Assembly: GCA_015178975.1 (NCBI GenBank)
Contig: WHVD01000123.1
Coordinates: 1 to 64,000 of the forward strand
Length of the DNA: 64,000 nucleotides
DNA from: Hysterangium stoloniferum
Lineage: Eukaryota > Basidiomycota > Agaricomycetes > Hysterangiales > Hysterangiaceae
Reading direction: 5' to 3'
Made by a program: the position numbers and the translations under genes. Numbering within the stretch: the first letter of the stretch is position 1; each line of letters opens with the position of its first letter. Positions 42,481 to 55,011 of the stretch are shown here, one piece after another. The notes under the pieces are model-generated. The model was not told the DNA's origin and made no database searches. It saw nothing but the letters and a program-made list of their open reading frames with translations.

Positions 42481-42880
42481 ACAAATGGATCAATGGTTAC
42501 AAAGGAAACAATGGTTACAAAGTAAACAACACTTATAAAAGAACAAACAGTTACAAAGGGAACAATGTATAAAAGGATGAATCATTACAAAAGGATGAAT
42601 CATTACAAAAGGAAAAATGGTTACCAAAGGAACAATGGTCACAAATGGAACAATGGTTACCAAAGGAAGAATGGTTCCAATGGTTGAATTGACAGTCAAC
42701 TAATTAATGTGGGTAGCTGATTTATTTATTTTGATGTAGTTATTTCATCATGATTCATGTATTTTATTTTGATTTATTGTATTTTATTCTAATTTATTGA
42801 ATTTCACTTTAATTTACTGCATTTTATTTTAATTTATTCCATTGTATTTTTATTTAATGTATATTATTTTTATTTTAGGA
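42480..42880. repeat. GGTTACAAA array and AT-rich tract, unit 9
   Basis: 42480-42690 is nearly identical to unit 5 (31376-31640) with fewer copies. 42710-42880 is the AT-rich tract. Confidence 0.88.
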
Positions 42881-43530
42881 TTGCTGTGATCAGAGGACAA
42901 AAAGAGAAGGAAAGGGGACACACACCTCCAGGAGGACAGACAGGAGGCCAATCAGATGGGGAGGAAGAGAGAAGGAAACAGTACACACATTCGTTGGAGG
43001 AAAGAGAGAGGATGTCAATCAGAGGATGAAGAGAGAAGGAAACAGCACAGGCACCCCCTGGAAGAAAGAGAGATGGGGCTGATCAGAGCAGGATGGAGGA
43101 AGAAGGAAATGGTACATGCACCACCTGGAGGAAAGAGAGGCCAATGAGAGCAGGATGGAGAGAGAAAGAAATGGTACACGCACCATCTGGAGGAAAGAAA
43201 GATGGGCCCATTCAGAGCAGGACGGAGAGAGAGGAGGCCATCAGAGGACAAAGAGAGAAGGAAAGGGTACATGCACTTCCTGGAGGAAAGAGAGCAGGCC
43301 CATGAGTGGAGGACGAAGAGAGAAAGAAAGCGTACACACGTCCTGGAGGAAAGAGAGAGGAGGCAATCAGAGGAGGACGAAGAGAGAAGAAAAGGGGACA
43401 CGCACCAACTGGAGGAAAGACAGACGGACAAAGAGAGAAGGAAAGGGGACACACATCCTGGAGGAAAGAGATGAGGACGATCAGAGGAGGATGAAGAGAG
43501 AAGGAAAGGGGACACGCACCAACTGGAGGG
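42880..43530. repeat. ~60-bp purine-rich minisatellite, unit 9
   Basis: GGAGGAAAGAGAG repeats as in units 5 and 11. Confidence 0.92.
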
Positions 43531-43659
43531 GCCGAATCAGAGCAGGGTGCACGCCCAATCGGGCACAAATGGGCACAGCGCGTTGGGAACAGGCGCGGCG
43601 CGTGCGTTGGCAAACGGGAACGCGCTTTGCCGGTTTGTGCCCGAGTGGGCGGGCAGGCA

Positions 43660-44600
43660 TGTGCCCATGGATGGGAGTGTGTGCGCGGTGGATGGGAGTG
43701 GGTGCGTCGTGGATGGGTGCGCGGTGGATGGGTGCGCGGCGGATGGGTGCGCGGCGGATGGGTGCGCGGTGGATGGGAGCGGTGCGCGGTGGATGGGTGC
43801 GCGGTAAATGGGTGCAGGTTCGCGGTGGATGGGTGCATGTGCGCGGTGGATGGGTGCGCGGTGGATGGGTGCGGGTGGATGGGTGTGCGGTGGATGGGAG
43901 CAGGTGCGCGGTGGATGGGGTGCGCGGTAGATGGGGTGCGCGGTGGATGGGGTGCGCGGTGGATGGGGTGCGCGATGGGTGCGCTGTGGATGGGTGCGCT
44001 GTGGATGGGAGTGGGTGCGCCGTAGATGGGGTGCGCGGTGGATGGGGTGCGCGGTGAATGGTGCGCGGTGGATGGTGCGCGGTGGATGGTGCGCGGTGGA
44101 TGGGGTGCGCGGTGGATGGGGTGCGCGATGGGTGCGCTGTGGATGGGAGTGGGTGCGCCGTAGATGGGGTGCGCGGTGGATGGGGTGCGCGGTGGATGGT
44201 GCGCGGTGGATGGTGCGCGGTGGATGGGGTGCGCGATGGATGGGTGCGCCGTGGATGAGTGCGCCGTGGATGGGTGCGCGGTGGATGGGAGTGGGTGCGT
44301 CGTGGATTGGCGCGCGGTGGATAGGTGCGTGGATGGGCGCGCGGTGGATGGGCGCGCGGTGGATGGGCGCGCGGTGGATGGGTGCGCGGTGGATGGGCGC
44401 GTCGTGGATGGGCGCGTCGTGGATGGGCGCGTCGTGGATGGGCGCGTCGTGGATGGGCGCGTCGTGGATGGGCGCGCGGTGGATAGGTGCGTGGATGGGT
44501 GCGCGGTGGATGGGTGCGCGGTGGATGGGTGCGTCGTGGATGGGCGCGCGCGGTTGATAGGTGCGTGGATGGTGCGCCGTGGGATGGGTGCGCCGTGAAA
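43660..44600. repeat. 16-bp GTGCGCGGTGGATGGG minisatellite, unit 9
   Basis: Roughly 55 copies with GTGC/GCGC variants. A ~130-bp subset (about 43935-44060) recurs at 44105-44240. Confidence 0.95.
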
Positions 44601-44942
44601 TGGGTGCGCTGACTAAGGAGGTGACTAAGCTGATGGTACCTTTTACCTGCCTTTTACAGAGGGAGTTCGGGCGCTCCGCGCCCTCACAGCGCCTAAAAGC
44701 GCCCACGGACCCACCATGCTCCTTTCACTTATTTGACAAGCCTGGGAACCCTTGCTACGCTGCGGGGCGGTCACTTCGTGACCTGCCCCACAACTTCGCT
44801 GCGGGCTCCGGCTTGTTGGGGGGCTTCGCCCCCCAAACCCCCCGCATCCATGACTCTTAAGTATTTCTGAGCACTTCTAAGTATTTACATATCACAATCA
44901 CTGTTCAAAAAATTTAATCAAAACAATAAATACTTTAAAACT

Positions 44943-46690
44943 TCAATCTAATAATACATCTTTGTACACTATATTTACTGTTCTCTTTGTCTCCTTTAAT
45001 AATATTTTTATCCTATTCCAACTTCTTCCCCTTGAAAGTCCCACATACAATTGCCCATGTCCAAACACTGCCATTCTCAAATCTATTCCTACCACTTTCA
45101 ATGACTGTCCTTGTGACTTGTTAATTGTCATTGCAAATGCCAACCGCACTGGAAACTGAATACGATGCAGTTTAAATGGCAGTTGATCATCATTTGTAAT
45201 TATTTTGATCCGTGAAAGAAATGCCATTTTTCCAGTACATGGTCCAGTTAGGATCCGCACTTGAAGCAAATGATTTTCCATTTTCACCAATCGCAATCGT
45301 GTCCCATTGAAAAGCCCCCTCTGTGGATCTATATTCCGTAATAGCATCAATGGCACTCCTGGCTTCACCTCAAGTCGACTCGGTGAGATTCCACCAAAAT
45401 TCAGGCTGTTCAAATACTCTACAGGATACATCTCTGTCTCACTGTCTCCCTCTGCAGTATCAGCACTGTGGTATACACGACTCTCCCCAGGGAATTTATT
45501 CAGAAGTTCTGAATTAATCTCATCAACCTCTGAATTCCTTGGACACAGAATTGCCCGGTCTAAGAAGTCTTCATCTTGCCAATCTCTTTGGTCTCTATCC
45601 ACATGGATGTCTGGATATATCTCAGCAATTAGATCTGACATTCCTGGACCACAGATCATATGAGGAGGGACATCCATTGTATGATCCAAAGGCAAATCCT
45701 TTCCATGGCCTATATCCAATAGCCACTGAGCAAACTGTTGACTGTCTGGATCATCCTGGTCCACCCGCATATTCTTTTTCAAGAAGAGTACCTTGATATG
45801 CTTCCACAGTTCTGATTTCTGGATACATTGTCCAATGATCTGTTCTTTTGAACCCTTTGGTACAACAGGCAAAGTCTGCTGAAAGTCACCTCCCCAGGCC
45901 ACAGGAATCCCTCCAAAGGGAAGATCCTCCTTGTCTAATAAATCCCTCAGGGTTCTGTCAACTGCCTCACATGTGAAACGTGACTGCATTGGAACTTCAT
46001 CCCAGATAATCAGTCGGACATTCTTCATGAGCTCTGCTTTTTCTGAACCCTTTTTGATATGACATAGAGCATCCTTCTCACAGGGAACAGGGATTGAAAA
46101 TGTACTGTGAGAAGTGCGACCACCCTTGAGAATCATTGATGCAATTCCAGAAGATGCCACACAAAGCACAATGTAGCCCTTGGCCCTACATGCATGTGCC
46201 AGAGTATTCCATACAAAGGACTTGCCAGTGCCTCCTGGACCATTGACAAAGAACAATTTGCCTTCTTGTTGCTCATCCACTGCCTTCATGATAGTCTCAA
46301 AGGCAGCATGTTGTTCAGGATTGCACTTTTCAAGATTAGCTTGGGCACTGGCAAGCTCATGTTGAATATTATAACTCTTTTGCTCCTTAATGAGACGGTT
46401 GCCAACAATGGCATCCCAATTATCAGTGCAGTTTGGCATGGTTGGATAGTGTGAGAGGGACTTTCCAGAATAGCGTAGGATCTTATCAATTTCATAGAGA
46501 CCAAAGTCATAAACTTGGATTGGTGATGGATCATCAATGCCATGTGTTTGCCGAAGTATGAACTCCAAATCATCACAAAGAAATACTTTAAAGTCATTCC
46601 AGAGTTCATGGGGTTGTGCAGGGGAGGACATGGTCAAAATGATGGCAAACAACCTGCGAAGTTGAAACCCAGAGTCTATCCGACTGGCTT
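44943..46690 (-). CDS. Helitron E PIF1-type helicase, intact
   Basis: Open from the deletion joint to the VLLD terminus. It contains Walker A GPGGTGKS, Walker B LIIWDEVPM, GGDFQQTLPV, TINKSQGQSL and YVGLSRGRSW without breaks, the only fully intact helicase with its upstream linker in the window. The first Met in frame is at 46652. It lacks a natural start because the N-terminal part joins in a different frame. Confidence 0.92.
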
Positions 46691-47754
46691 CGTGCCCACT
46701 GCAAAATAGGTAGTTGTTGTTGTTGTGGAGCTGGATTTCCAGACGGATGATGATGCTGTGGTGGTGCTAATTGCAAAATGGGTACCTGTGGCTGGAGTTG
46801 TGGAACTGCATTAATCAAAGCATGACTATGTTGCAGTAGTGCAGATGGATGACTTTGCTGTACTGGTGGAGGTACATTTCCTGGTTGATGACCATGCTGT
46901 GGATGTGGTGCTGACTGTAAAATTTGTGGCTGCAATTGAGCAGGTTGGTCTAATGGTGGTAAAGCAGCATACTGAGCATACAGAGCAGCTACTCCAGCAG
47001 AGCCAACTGCAGGCTGGAGAGCTTCATCTGCAGGTGCACCCTGTTGTATATAAAGTGGTTGCTGAGGTTGAGCAGCTACATTGCCTCGTACATGACCTGG
47101 TGCCTGTGGCTGAACAGGTGCATTTGCTGGTTGATGACCCTGCTGGATATGTGGTGCTAACTGCAAAATTGGTTGCTGCAATTGAGCAGCTACATTGCCT
47201 TGTACATGACCTGGTGGCTGTGGCTGAACAGGTGCATTTGCTCGTTGATTACCCTGCTGGATATGTGGTGCTAACTGCAAAATTGGTCGCTGCAATTGAG
47301 CAGCTGGATTTCTCCGTCCACGACCCTGCCTAAGAGGTTGTAATGGTGGCAAATTTTCATACTGCCTACGCAAAAGAGCCACTGCATCAGAGCCAACTAT
47401 AGTAGAGCCACTTGCAGCAGAGCCACTTGCAGCAGAGCCACTTGTAGCAGAGCCACTTGCAGCAAAGCCACTTGCAGCAGAGCCACTTGCAGCAGAGCCT
47501 CTTGTAGCAGAGCCTCTTGCAGCAGAGCCACCTGCAGCAGAGCTACCTGCAGTAGAGCCATCTGGCTGAGCAACCAAAAATGGATTATCAGGTTGACCTC
47601 TACCAACAGGGAGATCTCCAAATGGTCGAGGAGGGAGTAATATATTAGAATTCACAGCTAAACGTCAATGACGATCAGATGGAGATGTCATTTGCAATTG
47701 TGCCCTACGCTGCCTTCGCTCCTCCTCCCGATTACGCTCAGGAGTTCGATCCAT
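46691..47754 (-). pseudogene. Helitron E N-terminal region, joined out of frame
   Basis: The family start MDRTPERNREEE is at 47754-47752. Codon 30 is TGA (47667-47665) where copy D has CGA. After it the frame is open through a Ser-Ala-Ala-Ser-Gly repeat region (47398-47560) and Pro/Gln repeats to PILQWA, then it meets the helicase part at about 46692 in the wrong frame and ends at 46606. Confidence 0.87.
47398..47560 (-). repeat. 15-bp coding minisatellite in Helitron E
   Basis: About eleven copies of AGCAGAGCCACTTGC encode repeated ATSGS/AASGS pentapeptides. Copies C and D have only two to four, so the array expanded in E. Confidence 0.93.
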
Positions 47755-47789
47755 ACTAATATAGCAATCACAGCAGTAGCAGCAGAGAG

Positions 47790-48730
47790 AGAAACCCTGC
47801 AAGAGAGGGGGAAGAGAGGAGGGGCAGAAAGTTGTAGTGAATTAGGCTAAAATAATCCAAAGAAAATTACAGGGAAAGGACTCACTTTCAATACTCCACT
47901 TATACTTATAGGGAGTGGTCACAAACACAGTAGAGAGTGGCAGGGAAAAGAAATGCAGCCAAATGGGTCTAAAATAGCCTAAAAACACGAAAAATAATGT
48001 ATAAATATTTTTTAATAGCATGAGGGAAGGTACCAATACAAACCTGGAGATATGCTATATCTTCCAGTAACAATAGAAACAGCAATCAAGGTAAAACGGC
48101 CCAGAATAGAGGGTCAATCTCACTGTAAGAACAATATTTGAGCAAAAAAAGGTAAGATTAATTACAGGGACAGGAATCACCTTCAATACTCGACTTATAA
48201 TCACAGAGAAAACTCAAAAAGCAGTGGAGAGTCCCAGGGAAAGGAAATTCAGACAAATAGGTCTAAAATAACCCAAAAATGGGAAAAATAATTCATAAAT
48301 ATATTACAACAGCATGAGAAAGCTCAAAACATACCTGGTATTATAGGGTAGCCTTCAGACTGTGTATTCCAATGAGAAGAACACCCAGGAAAGGGTAATC
48401 TGACTGCAAATAAATTATTTAATCATTAAACAAAGTGAAAATTAATTAATAATAGGTAGGAGCTCACCACACCTTTTATATTGCCTGAGGAGTTGAAGAA
48501 GGCTTCAGAGATGATAAATGATCAATATGGGGGTCCAGGGCCAGTGGATAGCCAGACTCTAACTGCAGGATAATATATCTAACTATTAAAAAAGCGAAAT
48601 TTAATACAATTAAATAGAGCCCTCAACACACCTTGGTCTGGGCCCAGGTACCCTGAGAAATATTCCAGAGAGGATCCCCTCACAATTTACAGAGGACAAA
48701 GCCGGGGGAGGGAGAGGGGAAGGGAGAAAG
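47790..48730 (-). other. Helitron E 5' leader modules, no gene seen
   Basis: The same modules as copy D; high identity around 48320-48600 and 39310-39580. No convincing ORF. Confidence 0.7.
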
Positions 48731-48779
48731 TGTGGCAGCCTCAAGGCTTTACAGCGGGCTTCCGGGCTTCCCGCGGCTA

Positions 48780-49076
48780 TGGCCGACGATGTTGCCACGC
48801 GTCCCAAAATAGTTCCGGGTATGTCACAAATGTCACGGGAAAAGCTCCCGCGGCGGCACAAATACTCCCGCGGCGCTAAAATGCTCCCGCGAACGCCAAA
48901 AAGCATCCGAATTTGCTCCCGCGCTGACTAATAAGAGACTTCGGGCGCTAACGCGCCCTCAGCTGAGTCACACACTCCCACCCCTGAGGGTTCGGGCGCT
49001 CCGCGCCCTCACGGATTAGGGCGCCTTCGGCGCCAAAAAGCGCCCACCACCCACCAAGCAACTTTACTTTATTTGA
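48780..49076 (-). repeat. CTCCCGCG array and 5' hairpins, Helitron E
   Basis: CTCCCGCGGCG repeats (48840-48920), GGGCGCTAACGCGCCC, GGGCGCTCCGCGCCC and GGCGCCTTCGGCGCC inverted repeats, ending ACTTTATTTGA. Confidence 0.87.
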
Positions 49077-49239
49077 CAAGCCTGGGAACCCTTGCTACGC
49101 TGCGGGGCGGTCACTTCGTGACCTGCCCCACAACTTCGCTGCGGGCTCCAGCTTGTTGGGGGGCTTCGCCCCCCAAACCCCCCCGCATCCATGACTCTTA
49201 AGTATTTCTGAGGCCCATTGTTCTAAAAGGGAAGCTGTT

Positions 49240-49845
49240 AGAACGGAAAGTCACTTTAGAACGGAAAGTCACTTTAGAACGGAAAGTCACTTTAGAACGG
49301 AAAGTCACTTTAGAACGGAAAGTCACTTTAGAACGGAAAGTCACTTTAGAACGGAAAGTCACTTTAGAACGGAAAGTCACTTTAGAAAGGAAAGTGGCAT
49401 TAGAACGGAAAGTCACTTTAGAACGGAAAGTCACTTTAGAACGGAAAGTCACTTTAGAACGGAAAGTCACTTTAGAACGGAAAGTCACATTAGAAAGGAA
49501 AGTTGCATTAGAACAGAAAGTCACATTAGAACGGAAAGTCATTTAGAATGGAAAGTCACTTTAGAATGGAAAGTCACTTTGGAATGGAAAGTCACATTAG
49601 AATGGAAAGTTGCATTAGAAAGGAAAGTTGCATTAGAACAGAAAGTCATGTTAGAACAGAAAGTCGTGTTAGAGCAGAAAGTCACTTTAGAAAGGAAAGT
49701 TGCATTAGAACGGAAAGTCATTTAGAATGGAAAGTCATGTTAGAATGGAAAGTCACATTAGAAAGGAAAGTTGCATTAGAACAGAAAGTCACATTAGAAT
49801 GGAAAGTCATGTTAGACAGAAAGTGTTCAGGGAATGGAAAGTGTT
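49240..49845. repeat. 18-bp minisatellite, unit 11
   Basis: AACGGAAAGTCACTTTAG copies, uniform at the left and degenerate at the right (CATTAGAAAGGAAAGTTG variants after 49490). Confidence 0.95.
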
Positions 49846-49879
49846 ATAAAGTAAACAACAGTAACATAGAAAACAGTAG

Positions 49880-50420
49880 TTACAAAGGAAGGATACAAAG
49901 GTTACAAAGAAATCAACGGTTACAAAAGAAATCAAAGGTTACAAAAGAAATCAAAGGTTACAAAAGAAATCAAAGGTTACAAAAGAAATCAACGGTTACA
50001 AAAGAAATCAACGGTTACAAAGGAATCAACGGTTACAAAGGAATCAACGGTTACAAAGGAATCAACGGTTACAAAGGAATCAACGGTTACAAAGGAATCA
50101 ACGGTTACAAAGGAATCAACAGTTACAAAGGAATCAACAGTTACAAAGGAATCAATGGTTACAACGGTTACAAAAGAAATCAATGGTTACAAAGAAATCA
50201 ACGGTTACAAAGGAATCAACGGTTACAAAGGAATCAACCATTACAAAAGGGAACAACCATTACATAACTTCTAAGTATATCTGGGGCTTTGCTGTTTTAG
50301 AACTAAAGCCATTTAAAGAATGGAAAGTGTTCTAAGAACGGAAAGTGTTCTAAGAGTGGAAAGTGTTCTAAGAATGGAAAGTGTTCCAAGAACGAAAAGT
50401 GTTCCAAAAATGGAAAACAA
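49880..50420. repeat. GGAATCAACGGTTACAAA array and second AACGGAAAGTGTTCTAAG array, unit 11
   Basis: 18-mers to 50250, then GGAAAGTGTTCTAAGAA copies at 50325-50410. The second array suggests a fusion of two satellite units. Confidence 0.9.
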
Positions 50421-50574
50421 TAGAAAAGCAAACATCAGTCACAAATGGAAGCCACAGCCACAAAAGGGCACAATGGTTACAAAAGGAGACACAGGTTACA
50501 AATGGAAACAATGGTTACAAATGGAAAGAGTGGTTAAATTGACTCTCAACTGCAAGTAATTACTGTGGTCACTC

Positions 50575-50715
50575 AATTTATTTATTTTGATTTAGCATTT
50601 TATTTTGATTTATTGAATTTTATTTTATTTTATTGTTTTTCATTTCAATTTATTTTATTTTAAAACATTTTATATTCACTTATTATATTTTATTTGAATT
50701 ATTCTGATTTTATTG
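50575..50715. repeat. AT-rich tract, unit 11
   Basis: Short version of the TTTTATTTTGATTTATTG tract. Confidence 0.82.
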
Positions 50716-52300
50716 AGGCCAATCAGATGGGGACGGAGGAAGAAGGAAACAGTACACACAGCAGCTGGACAAAGAGAGAAGGAAACAGTACACACACTCA
50801 CTGAAGAAAGGGTACACACACCACCTGGAGGAAAGAGAGGGCTGGTCAGAGGAGGATGGTGGAAGAAGGAAATGGTAGACATACTTTAGGAAAGAGAGAG
50901 TAGGCCAATCAGAGGAACACGCACTGGCTGGAGGAAAGAGAATGGAGGCCAATGAGGGCAGGATGAAGAGAGAAGGAAAGGGTACACAAACCACCTGGAG
51001 GGAAGAGAGAGGGCAGATCAGAGCAGGATGGAGAGAGAATGAAATAGTACACGCACTCGCTGGGGGAAGGAGAGAGGAGGAAAGGGGACATGGACCTCCT
51101 GGAGAAAAGAGAGAGGACGAAGGGAGAAGGAAACGGTACAGGCAGTGGCTGGAGGAAAGAGAGAGGAGGCCGATCAGAGAATGAAGAGAGAAGGAAACGG
51201 TACACACACCTCCTGGAGGAAAGAGAGAGGACGAAGGGAGAAGGAAACGGTACACACAGAGGCTGGAGGAAAGAGAGAGGAGGCCGATCAGAGGACGAAG
51301 AGAGAAGGAAACGGTACACACACCTCCTGGAGGAAAGAGAGAGGACGAAGGGAGAAGGAAACGGTACACGCAGAGGCTGGAGGAAAGAGAGAGGAGGCCG
51401 ATCAGAGGACAAAGAGAGAAGGAAACGGTACACGCACCTCCTGGAGGAAAGAGAGAGGACAAATGGAGAAGGAAATGGTACATGCACCGGCTGGAGGAAA
51501 GAGAGAGGAGGCCAATTAGAGGAGGATGAAGAGAGAAGGAAATGGTACACACACCTCCTGGAGGAAAGAGAGAGGAGGCCGATCAGAGGAGGACAAAGGG
51601 AGAAAGAAACAGTACACCCACCGGCTGGAGGACAAAGGGAGAAAGAAACAGTACACACACCGGCTGGAGGAAAGAGAGGGGAGGTAAATCAGCACAGGAC
51701 AGAGGAAGAAGGAAATGGTAGACGCACCGGCTGTAGGAAAGAGAGGGGACAATCAGAGGAGGACAAAGAGAGGGGAAAGGGAATGCGCACCGGCTGGAGG
51801 AAAGAGAGGGGCCAATCAGAAGAGGACAGAGAAAGAGGGAAAGGGGGACAATCAGAGGAGGACAAAGAGAGAGGGGAAAGGGAATGCGCACCGGCTGGAG
51901 AAAGAGAGGGGGCCAATGAGAAGAGGACAGAGAGAGAGGGAAATGGAACGCGCACCGGCTGGAGGAAAGAGAGAGGAGGCAAATCAGCGCAGGACAGAGG
52001 AAGAAGGAAATGGTAGACACACCGGCTGGAGGAAAGAGAGAGGGTCCCAATGAGAGGAGGATGGAGAGAGAAGGAAATGGTACACACACCTGGAGGAAAG
52101 AGAGGAGGATGATCAGAGGACAAAGAGAGAGGAAATGGTACACGCACCAGCTGGACAAAAGAGAGAAGAGGTCAATCAGAGGAGGACGGAGAGAGAAAGA
52201 AACAGTACACACACTCGCTGGAGGAAAGAGAGAGGAGGCGGATTAGCGCAGGACGGAGGGAGAAGGAAAGAGTACACACATCACCTGGAGGAAAGAGAGA
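50715..52300. repeat. ~60-bp purine-rich minisatellite, unit 11
   Basis: A ~117-bp double unit is repeated near-exactly at about 51110-51450, showing recent local amplification. Confidence 0.93.
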
Positions 52301-52873
52301 GGACGCGCCGTGAATGGGAGAGGGCGCGCCGTGAATGGGAGTGGGTGCGCCGTGAATGGGAGTGGGTGCGCCTTGGATGGGTGCGGGCGGATGGGTGCGC
52401 CGTGGATGGGAGCGGGTGGATGGGTACACCGTGGATGGGAGCAGGTGCGCCGTGGATGGGTGCGCCGTGGATGGGTGCGCCGTGGATGGGTGCGGGCGGA
52501 TGGGTGCACGGTGGATGCAGTATAACAATACTGCCGCGGCATTGCAAAATACCTCCGCGCACCTGATATAATACTCCCGCGCATGTAAAAATACCTCCGC
52601 GCGTCATAAAATACCTCCGCGCACGTGACAAAATACTCTCGCGCTTGCATAAATACTTCCGCGTTAGTCACAAATACTCCCGCGAGCGCAGAAATGCTTC
52701 CGCGAATGGCAAAAAGCCTCCGCATTTGCTCCCGCGCTGAGTAATAAGGAGCTTTGGGCGTCAATATTAGTCACACTCTCCCACACCTCCAGGTTCGGGC
52801 GCTCCGCGCCCTCACGAACAGGGCCTGCGGCGCCTAAAAACGCCCACCGCCCACCAAGCAACTTTACTATATA
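52300..52873 (-). repeat. GTGGATGGG and CTCCCGCG arrays, 5' hairpins, unit 11
   Basis: GTGCGCCGTGGATGGG copies (52310-52515), CTCCGCG-type copies (52520-52730), then GGGCGCTCCGCGCCC. 52500-52800 closely matches 22240-22560 in unit 3 but with fewer CpG losses. Confidence 0.88.
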
Positions 52874-53037
52874 CAAGCCTGGGAACCCTTGCTACGCTGC
52901 GGGGCGGTCGCTTCGCAACCTGCCCCCCAACTTCGCTGCGGGCTCCGGCTTGTTGGGGGGCTTCGCCCCCCAAACCCCCCCGCGTCGACAACTCTAAAGT
53001 ATCTCTGAGGTCCATTGTTGTAAAAGAGAAACTGTTA

Positions 53038-53515
53038 GAACGGAAAGTGTTCGCAGAACGGAAAGTGTTCGCAGAACGGAAAGTGTTCGCAGAACGGAAA
53101 GTGTTCGCAGAACGGAAAGTGTTCGCAGAACGGAAAGTGTTCGCAGAACGGAAAGTGTTCGGAAAGTGTTCGCAGAACGGAAAGTGTTCGCAGAACGGAA
53201 AGTGTTCGCAGAACGGAAAGTGTTCGCAGAACGGAAAGTGTTCGCAGAACGGAAAGTGTTCGCAGAACGGAAAGTGTTCGCAGAACGGAAAGTGTTCGCA
53301 GAACGGAAAGTGTTCGCAGAACGGAAAGTGTTCGCAGAACGGAAAGTGTTCGCAGAACGGAAAGTGTTCGCAGAACGGAAAGTGTTCGCAGAATGGAAAC
53401 GGAATCAACGGTCGCAGAACGGAATCAACGGTCGCAGAACGGAATCAACGGTCGCAGAACGGAATCAACGGTCGCAGAACGGAATCAACGGTCGCAGAAC
53501 GGAATCAACGGAAAC
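53038..53515. repeat. 18-bp to 20-bp minisatellite, unit 12
   Basis: About twenty GTTCGCAGAACGGAAAGT copies (one shortened at 53160), then six AGAACGGAATCAACGGTCGC copies. The order is as in unit 8. Confidence 0.96.
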
Positions 53516-55011
53516 ACCCGTTACAAAGTACATCCCAGTTACAAAGGAACGGAACAAAGGTTACAAAGAACATACTGGTTACAAAGGAACGAAACAAAGG
53601 TTACAAAAGAAAACAACAGTTACAAAGGAATACAACCATGACAAAAGAAAACAATGATCACAAAAGAAAACAAAGGTCACAAAAGAAAACAAACAGTCAC
53701 AAAAGAAAACAACGGTTACAAAAGAAAACAACAGTCACAAAAGTGTAAGAATGGAAACTGTTTAAAGAACAGAAACCATTACAAAAGATATTACAAAAGA
53801 CAGAAAGAAATATCACAAATGGAACAATGGGTACAAAAGGAGCAACAGTTTCAAAAGGAGTAATGGTTTCAAAAGGAGTAATGGTTTCAGATGGAGTAAC
53901 TGTACAGTTCTGAATAGAAATTGAGTTGATTCAACTGGAATTGATGTGCAATTGACACAGCATTGATATGATATAGCATTGATTGAGAAGAGGAGAACAT
54001 TCATTAAGCATTCATGGAACATTGATTGAGAATTGATAAGCATTGAAGAAACATTAATAGACCATGCATTGAGCATTGATATATTGTATTGTATTTTGAC
54101 ATATTTATTGTATTTTAATTTATTGCATTTTATTTTGATTTATTTTATTCTATTTTTAAATATTTTATTTTGATTTATTGTATTTTATTTTGATTTTTCC
54201 GATTTTATTTAATTTTGAAGCATTTTATTTTCATTTACTGTATTTTATTTCGATTTATTCTATGTTATTTTATTTTTAAACATTCTATTTTCATTTATTG
54301 TATTTTATCGAATGCTTCCGTGAGGGGCGCGAGAAATACTCCCCCAAAACGGCGCGGGGACTTCATCCGGAAACGTCGTGGGAAATGTGTCCCTGAGGGG
54401 CGCGGGAAATAGTCCGGTGAAGGGCGTGGGAAATCCGTACGAAAATGCTTACGTGAACGGCGCGGGAAATGCTGACATGAAGGGCGCGGGGAATTCTATT
54501 GGAGGTGCGTGGGAAATGTTTTTATTAGGGCGTATGAAATGGTTCCGCGCATGTGACAAATACTCCCGCGCGTTTCAAAAATGCTCCCACGGCATCGGAA
54601 AATACCTCCGCGCATGTGACATAATACTTCCGCGCACGTGACAAAATACTCCCGCGCGTGGGACAAATACTTCCGCGCGTCACAAAATACCTCCGCGCGT
54701 TGAAAATACTTCCGTTCGCGTCACAAAATACTCCCGCGGCGCCACAAATGCTCCCGCGCTGTCAGAAAAGCTCCCGCGGCGCCATTAAATACTCCCGCGA
54801 GTGCAAAAATGCACCCGCGCTGACTAATTGAAGAATTCGGGCGCTAACGCGCCCTCATTTCTGGGCGGCCTAATCGGGGTAGCGTTCGGGCGCTCCGCGC
54901 CCTCACAAATTGAGGAAATATTCGGGCGCTCCGCGCCCTCACGGATTGGGGCGCCTTCGGCGCCCAAAAACGCCCACCACCCACTGTACAACTTTACTAT
55001 ATATTGATTGA
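53515..55011 (-). repeat. Mixed, AT-rich and GC arrays and hairpins, unit 12
   Basis: GGTTACAAAAGAAAACAAC repeats (to 53880), AT-rich tract (54080-54310), GCGCGGGAAATG array (54315-54540), CTCCCGCG array (54555-54820), then hairpins including two GGGCGCTCCGCGCCC copies. Confidence 0.9.

Larger units (their letters stand above)
41869..44736 (-). mobile_element. Unit 9: satellite unit
   Basis: The 3' block (41869-41980) has GGTCG-CTTCA-CGACC and GGGGGGCTTCGCCCCCC. Arrays follow, ending in a long GTGGATGGGTGCGCG minisatellite directly before 5' hairpins. Confidence 0.87.
44737..49076 (-). mobile_element. Unit 10: Helitron E, internal deletion derivative
   Basis: Keeps the 3' block (44737-44849; GGTCAC-TTC-GTGACC, GGGGGGCTTCGCCCCCC), a complete helicase, part of the N-terminus, leader (47790-48730) and 5' arrays and hairpins (48730-49076). 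The zinc module and Rep are deleted. Confidence 0.9.
49077..52873 (-). mobile_element. Unit 11: satellite unit
   Basis: The 3' block (49077-49190) has GGTCAC-TTC-GTGACC and GGGGGGCTTCGCCCCCC. It holds two separate AACGGAAAGT arrays, an ACGGTTACAAA array, AT-rich tract, ~60-bp purine repeats, GTGGATGGG repeats and CTCCCGCG repeats. The 5' seam (52873) lacks TGA. Confidence 0.87.
52874..55011 (-). mobile_element. Unit 12: satellite unit
   Basis: The 3' block (52874-52985) has a GGTCGC-TTC-GCAACC stem with one mismatch and GGGGGGCTTCGCCCCCC. From 53515 it is nearly the same as unit 6, but its first array is of the unit 8 type. Confidence 0.88.

Noticed and set aside
43116..44706. Long ORFs with GARWMGARWMG or PIHRAPIHRAP repeats
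   Set aside because: Products of the GTGCGCGGTGGATGGG minisatellite; several frames and both strands are open at once.
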